A stretch of DNA of 64,000 nt, taken from JAIVJZ01 sp036386515 (GTDB lineage: Bacteria > Acidobacteriota > Blastocatellia > Pyrinomonadales > Pyrinomonadaceae). Below, piece by piece: positions 60,605-64,000 of the stretch (within the stretch, counting starts at the first letter, position 1; every line of letters begins with the position of its first letter). The position numbers and the translations under genes were made by a program. The notes beneath the pieces were generated by a model, which saw only the letters and a program-made list of their open reading frames with translations, did no database searches and was not told the origin of the DNA. The stretch lies in the NCBI GenBank assembly GCA_036386515.1, contig DASVVO010000010.1, forward strand, positions 34,336-98,335, read 5' to 3'.

Positions 60605-62116
60605 ATGCACCGCGACGACGTGACCGATGGACATAACCTCGTGCCGCTTCCGCGCGCCCGCTTCCGGCCGAACCGCGCCGTGCAACCGTTGCGCCTGTGG
60701 TTTATCGGCGCGCTCCTCCTCTTGCTGTCAAGCGCAAATCTCGCCGCGCAGGTTCAGCCCTTGAACGCGCGCATCAGCGTCGTTTCACTAACGCCTCCGC
60801 GCATCAGGGTGGAGGCCGAGCGCGCACAGGCGGCGAAAACCTGGTCGTTTCGCAGCTCGTATGCCGGGATCGTCGGCCTCGGCGAGCGCATCGAAAATTT
60901 AACGCTCGCCGACGCGCGCGGCGTCGAGATAGCCGCACGCAAACTCGCCCCCGGTGAATACGTCGGAGAACGCGAGGCGACGAAAATCGTTTACGAACTC
61001 AAACTCGACCCGCCGCGCGGCACGAACGACACCGCGCACGTTTCCTGGCTGACGGCCACGCGCGGCGTGTTGATGCCCGGCGACCTCTTGCCGCTCCCTG
61101 CGGCGCGCACCAGGTTGAGCCTGACGCTTCCGGGACAGTGGAAAGTCGCCACGGTCGAAACACGCAACGGCGACGGGCAATACGAAATTGAAGACGCGGA
61201 GTCGTCCATCTTTTTCGTCGGGGCTGATCTGCGTACGACCGAGAAGAGCGTGAACGGGATGCAGGTCATGTTCGCCACAGCGGGCGAATGGGCTTTCACC
61301 GACGAAGACGTGGCCGGGATTGTCCGCGACATCATCGAAAAGCACGCGCGAATCACCGGCCGCATCCCGCGTAAAAATGCGTTGATTGCGCTCGCTCCAT
61401 TTCCTCAAACGACGGACGCCTCGCGCTGGAGCGCGGAGACGCGCGGCGGAACGGTCTTCTTTCTCTCAGGAACTTCGACCTCTAAAGCCGCCGCACTCGC
61501 GCGCCTCAGCGTCCCGCTCGCGCATGAGATTTTGCACCTCTGGATTCCGAACGCGCTGGCCTTGAGCGGCGATTACGCCTGGTTCTACGAAGGCTTCACC
61601 GTCTATCAATCGACGCGTGTGAGCGTGGAACTCGGATACCTGAGTTTTCAGGATTACCTCGATTCGTTGGCGCGCGCCTACGATCTTTACCTCGCGCAAC
61701 GCGAGCAAGATAAGCTCTCTCTGATTGAAGCCTCCGCCCGTCGTTGGGGCGGGAGCGGCAGCCTGATTTATCACAAGGGAATGCTCGTGGCCGCGCTCTA
61801 TGATTTGACCGTGAGGCGCAACAGTCGCGGGAAACGCAGCCTCGATGATGTCTACCGCGCGCTGTTTCGCCCGCGTCAAACCGGCCTCGAAAGAGGCGAG
61901 GGAAACGCCGCCGCGCTCGCCACGCTCAATAACGTCGCGGGCGGCGCCGACTTCACGAAACGCTATATTGAAAGCGCAAGCCCGCTTGATTTAACCGCCG
62001 CTCTCGACGCGTTCGGCTTGCAGGCGCAGCGGCGCGGGGCTGGAACGCAGTTCAGCGTCTCCGGTTCAATAAGCCGCGCCCAACGCGATTTATTACGTCA
62101 GATGGGCTACAATTAG
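60605..62116 (+). CDS. Exported M61-family aminopeptidase-like metallopeptidase
   Basis: A protein of about 503 residues if begun at ATG 60605; an ATG at 60482 would extend it by 41 residues but sits beside the divergent gene's start. A hydrophobic helix is LRLWFIGALLLLLSSANLAA. An N-terminal all-beta domain precedes the zinc motif HEILHLW (HExxH), followed by FYEGFTVYQSTRVS with the third ligand Glu in YEGF. This matches the glycyl aminopeptidase (M61) fold without its PDZ domain. The protein would act outside the cytoplasm on peptides. The lack of a PDZ domain is a departure from the typical M61 protein. Confidence 0.85.
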   Translation: MHRDDVTDGHNLVPLPRARFRPNRAVQPLRLWFIGALLLLLSSANLAAQVQPLNARISVVSLTPPRIRVEAERAQAAKTWSFRSSYAGIVGLGERIENLTLADARGVEIAARKLAPGEYVGEREATKIVYELKLDPPRGTNDTAHVSWLTATRGVLMPGDLLPLPAARTRLSLTLPGQWKVATVETRNGDGQYEIEDAESSIFFVGADLRTTEKSVNGMQVMFATAGEWAFTDEDVAGIVRDIIEKHARITGRIPRKNALIALAPFPQTTDASRWSAETRGGTVFFLSGTSTSKAAALARLSVPLAHEILHLWIPNALALSGDYAWFYEGFTVYQSTRVSVELGYLSFQDYLDSLARAYDLYLAQREQDKLSLIEASARRWGGSGSLIYHKGMLVAALYDLTVRRNSRGKRSLDDVYRALFRPRQTGLERGEGNAAALATLNNVAGGADFTKRYIESASPLDLTAALDAFGLQAQRRGAGTQFSVSGSISRAQRDLLRQMGYN

Positions 62117-62237
62117 AAAGACTTTGGAATTGTCGAAGTCCATATGTTTGACTCCAACTTCAAACTTGTCCCGGTGCGATTGCTAATTTCGGAATGTCCC
62201 CGTACATAGCGCAGACTTCATATCTATCATCCGCCGC

Positions 62238-63392
62238 ATGAAAATTTTTGGCATCAACGAACATCTCAACGACCACTCTCGCCGGGTTTCTCCATACCTT
62301 CTCCTTTTACTGGCAGCCCTGGTGTTCGTCTCCGCCGGTTGCACGACTCTGGCGAGTAAAACCGATACGGGGGTCGTGATCGCACGGCGCGCGCAGGTGC
62401 GGAGTTCAATCGCCGTCGTGGCGGCGGACTTGTCGGAGGTCGTGCGCGGCGATGTGGTGGATATTTTGGATTCGACGACGGCTGAAAACGGCGAGCGTTG
62501 GTTGCGCGTGCGCGCGCACGATGCGGAAAACACGGAGGGCTGGATCGAATCTCGCAACGTCATGCCGCAGGACTTGCTCGACCGCTCCCTCCAGGTTGCC
62601 GCGGATGACAAAGATATTCCCGCACAGGCCACCGGACAACTCAGAGCGAGCACGAACCTACGCTCATCGGCGGATCGAAGCGGCACAGATAATATCTTGC
62701 TGAAATTAGAAAGCGGCGCGCATTTCGAGATCGTCGGGTGGAAGCGTGTGCCGAAACCTAAAGCGTCCGAAACGACGGAGAGCGACGACGCGCCGAAGGC
62801 GGGCGCGGCGACAGAAGGAGGGAGTAAGCAGAAGGATAGCGGCGCGGAAAAGGAAGCGGAGGAGTTAAACGAACTCTGGTACAAAGTCCGCCTGCCGCGC
62901 GCTATTTCGCCCGCGCCCGCCGGTTGGGTTTATGCCAAACAAGTTGAGTTGACCGTCCCGAGCGATATTATTTTTTATCGCACCGGACGCGAGTTCGTGG
63001 CCTGGCAAAGGCTCGACGACGCGGGCGACGCCAATCAATCTGCGCCGAAAGATAAGGACGCGGCGAAAGAAGCGCAGGCGGGCAGTTGGGTCATCCTGGA
63101 AAAAAGCAGTACCGATAAACCGAGCACCCTGGAAGACCCGGATTTCGACCGCATTTTCGTCTTGGGGTATGACAAGAGCCGGCAGGAACACTACACGGCT
63201 TATCGTAGTCCGGATTTGCATGGTCGCTTGCCGCTACGTGTCGAAAACAGCAACGGGGAGAAGTTTTTTACCGTCAAGGCTGACGACAACGGACAGTTGG
63301 TTGACGTGCGTTATAAAGTTTACCGCGACGACAGAGGTAACCTGCGGGTCGATGCCCAGGGCACGCTGCCCAAAAGCCAGAAAACGAAGTAG
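62238..63392 (+). CDS. Lipoprotein with two SH3b-like domains
   Basis: A 384-residue lipoprotein: the N terminus ends in LVFVSAGC (lipobox with C35). Two bacterial SH3-like domains are seen: GVVIARRAQVRSSIAVVAAD through NTEGWIESRNVM (~45-110) and TGQLRASTNLRSSADRSGTD (~132 onward), interrupted by a Glu/Lys/Ala-rich insertion (~180-215). A further beta-rich C-terminal domain follows (VEVTVPSD-like stretch to RDDRGNLRVDAQGT). SH3b domains often bind peptidoglycan or ligand peptides. Start at ATG 62238, about 120 bp after the peptidase gene. It is the last protein gene before the rRNA operon. Confidence 0.8.
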   Translation: MKIFGINEHLNDHSRRVSPYLLLLLAALVFVSAGCTTLASKTDTGVVIARRAQVRSSIAVVAADLSEVVRGDVVDILDSTTAENGERWLRVRAHDAENTEGWIESRNVMPQDLLDRSLQVAADDKDIPAQATGQLRASTNLRSSADRSGTDNILLKLESGAHFEIVGWKRVPKPKASETTESDDAPKAGAATEGGSKQKDSGAEKEAEELNELWYKVRLPRAISPAPAGWVYAKQVELTVPSDIIFYRTGREFVAWQRLDDAGDANQSAPKDKDAAKEAQAGSWVILEKSSTDKPSTLEDPDFDRIFVLGYDKSRQEHYTAYRSPDLHGRLPLRVENSNGEKFFTVKADDNGQLVDVRYKVYRDDRGNLRVDAQGTLPKSQKTK

Positions 63393-63471
63393 TCATACCT
63401 CTCAGGCTGCGCTTCTGCCGCCGCGAATCGTTGACGAATTTGGGCGGCTCAAAATTTTTTACGTTGGGGTG

Positions 63472-63499
63472 TTGACAAATAAAAGATTCTGTCTATAAT
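63472..63499 (+). promoter_or_regulatory. Strong rRNA promoter
   Basis: Exact TTGACA (63472-63477) and exact TATAAT (63494-63499) with a 16-nt spacer. An A/T-rich tract (AAAATTTTTTACG) lies just upstream. Confidence 0.85.
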
Positions 63500-63793
63500 G
63501 CCCATTCGCCTGAAACACGGCAATTGACATTCCAAGCGACAACACGATGCGTTGGTCACAGCCGCTTCTCTTCCTTGAGATGTTTGGGAAGAAGGGCGGT
63601 TATTTCGTCGGCGCAAAAAGGTCGTCTGGTAAGGCAACTCGAAAAGAGTTGAAGCCGTCTAAGGCTGACCCGCTTGACAAGTTGAACGCAATCCCTTAAG
63701 GTTGCGGTTTGCTTGAGACGAAAATTTTTCGTCTGTGGGGCAACGAGAGAGAGTTCATACGCAACTAAGTATGGATTCGGAAAATGAAGAACC

Positions 63794-63807
63794 GATCTTT
63801 GAAAACT
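63794..63807 (+). promoter_or_regulatory. boxA-like antitermination site
   Basis: GATCTTTGAAAACT resembles the CTTTGAAAACT portion of rRNA boxA sites bound by NusB/S10; it lies about 135 nt before the 16S start. Confidence 0.6.
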
Positions 63808-63942
63808 AGATAGAGCGTGTCCATGTTAATAACCTTTGAGAGTTGGAGCGCGCGAGCTTAGGCTCGGCGCAGATAAAACTCGAGAAGAGTCATTATCGGA
63901 TACTTTTAACCAGTATAAGATAATGTTCCAGAGATACAAATT

Positions 63943-64000
<58 letters not shown>

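Larger units (their letters stand above)
63393..63942 (+). other. rRNA operon promoter and leader region
   Basis: About 550 bp without a gene. It contains an AT-rich stretch at 63451-63470 (UP-element-like), the promoter at 63472-63499, a hairpin near 63559-63599, a small CAACTC/GAGTTG hairpin near 63635-63651, a perfect inverted repeat at 63716-63734 and a boxA-like site at 63794-63807. Confidence 0.7.

Overview
The window is high-GC, densely coded chromosomal DNA that best fits an acidobacterium, probably class Blastocatellia near Pyrinomonas. Three things point that way: a VWFA-related exported protein of the type typical of Acidobacteria (56125-57156), an Oar-like TonB-dependent receptor with an N-terminal carboxypeptidase-regulatory domain (57486-59900), and the first ~58 nt of a 16S rRNA gene at the right edge (from ~63943). 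The taxonomy is inferred from families and was not searched.

Layout. 1-8.8 kb holds a truncated beta-CASP metallo-beta-lactamase protein, sucD, ndk, an orphan nuoI, a MacB-type ATPase and permease separated by three genes, a cNMP-binding/DUF1003 fusion, a HAD phosphatase and a SirB1-like protein. 8.8-16.5 kb holds minus-strand zinc-ribbon and exported proteins, an M28 peptidase, and three exported helical/TPR proteins. 16.5-28.2 kb holds larE, glutamate dehydrogenase, an OmpA-like outer-membrane protein, a BNR-propeller protein, ribosomal protein S1, an HU-family protein and a HIT protein. 28.3-32 kb holds a PgpH-like HD phosphohydrolase and hflX on the minus strand. 32.4-38.8 kb has an NHL-type propeller and the M50-trpS-scpA-scpB-rluB cluster, with a MNT/HEPN pair between scpB and rluB. 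38.9-42.8 kb carries acyl-CoA dehydrogenase, meaB and methylmalonyl-CoA epimerase, interrupted by an AT-rich gene for a STAS-like/HATPase/STAS-like protein. 42.8-50.4 kb has two paralogous parvulin proteins, an MBL hydrolase, mtnP, a PfkB kinase and cutA. 50.5-60.5 kb is a minus-strand run with a LOG-family protein, fabI, an M48 protease, purH, the VWFA protein and the TonB receptor. 60.6-63.4 kb has an M61 peptidase and an SH3 lipoprotein, followed by a strong rRNA promoter and leader.

The most striking feature is a set of about 20 intergenic, imperfect inverted repeats built from short tandem words, in several sequence families (GGGATGA, GTGACAGG, GTCAGTT, GGTTTCA, GGGTAAA and others). They often start at the stop codon of one gene, sometimes supplying its last codons, and end within a few bases of the next start. 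Genes that follow them tend to lack a Shine-Dalgarno. They resemble cyanobacterial short tandemly repeated repetitive (STRR) sequences.

Other points to check are: parvulin domains whose first strand motif lies after the last one (apparent circular permutation) in both paralogs; two genes whose best start is AUC behind a perfect Shine-Dalgarno; and the AT-rich HATPase/STAS islet as a candidate acquired signalling or defence gene. No tRNA, CRISPR array, prophage or insertion sequence was recognised.
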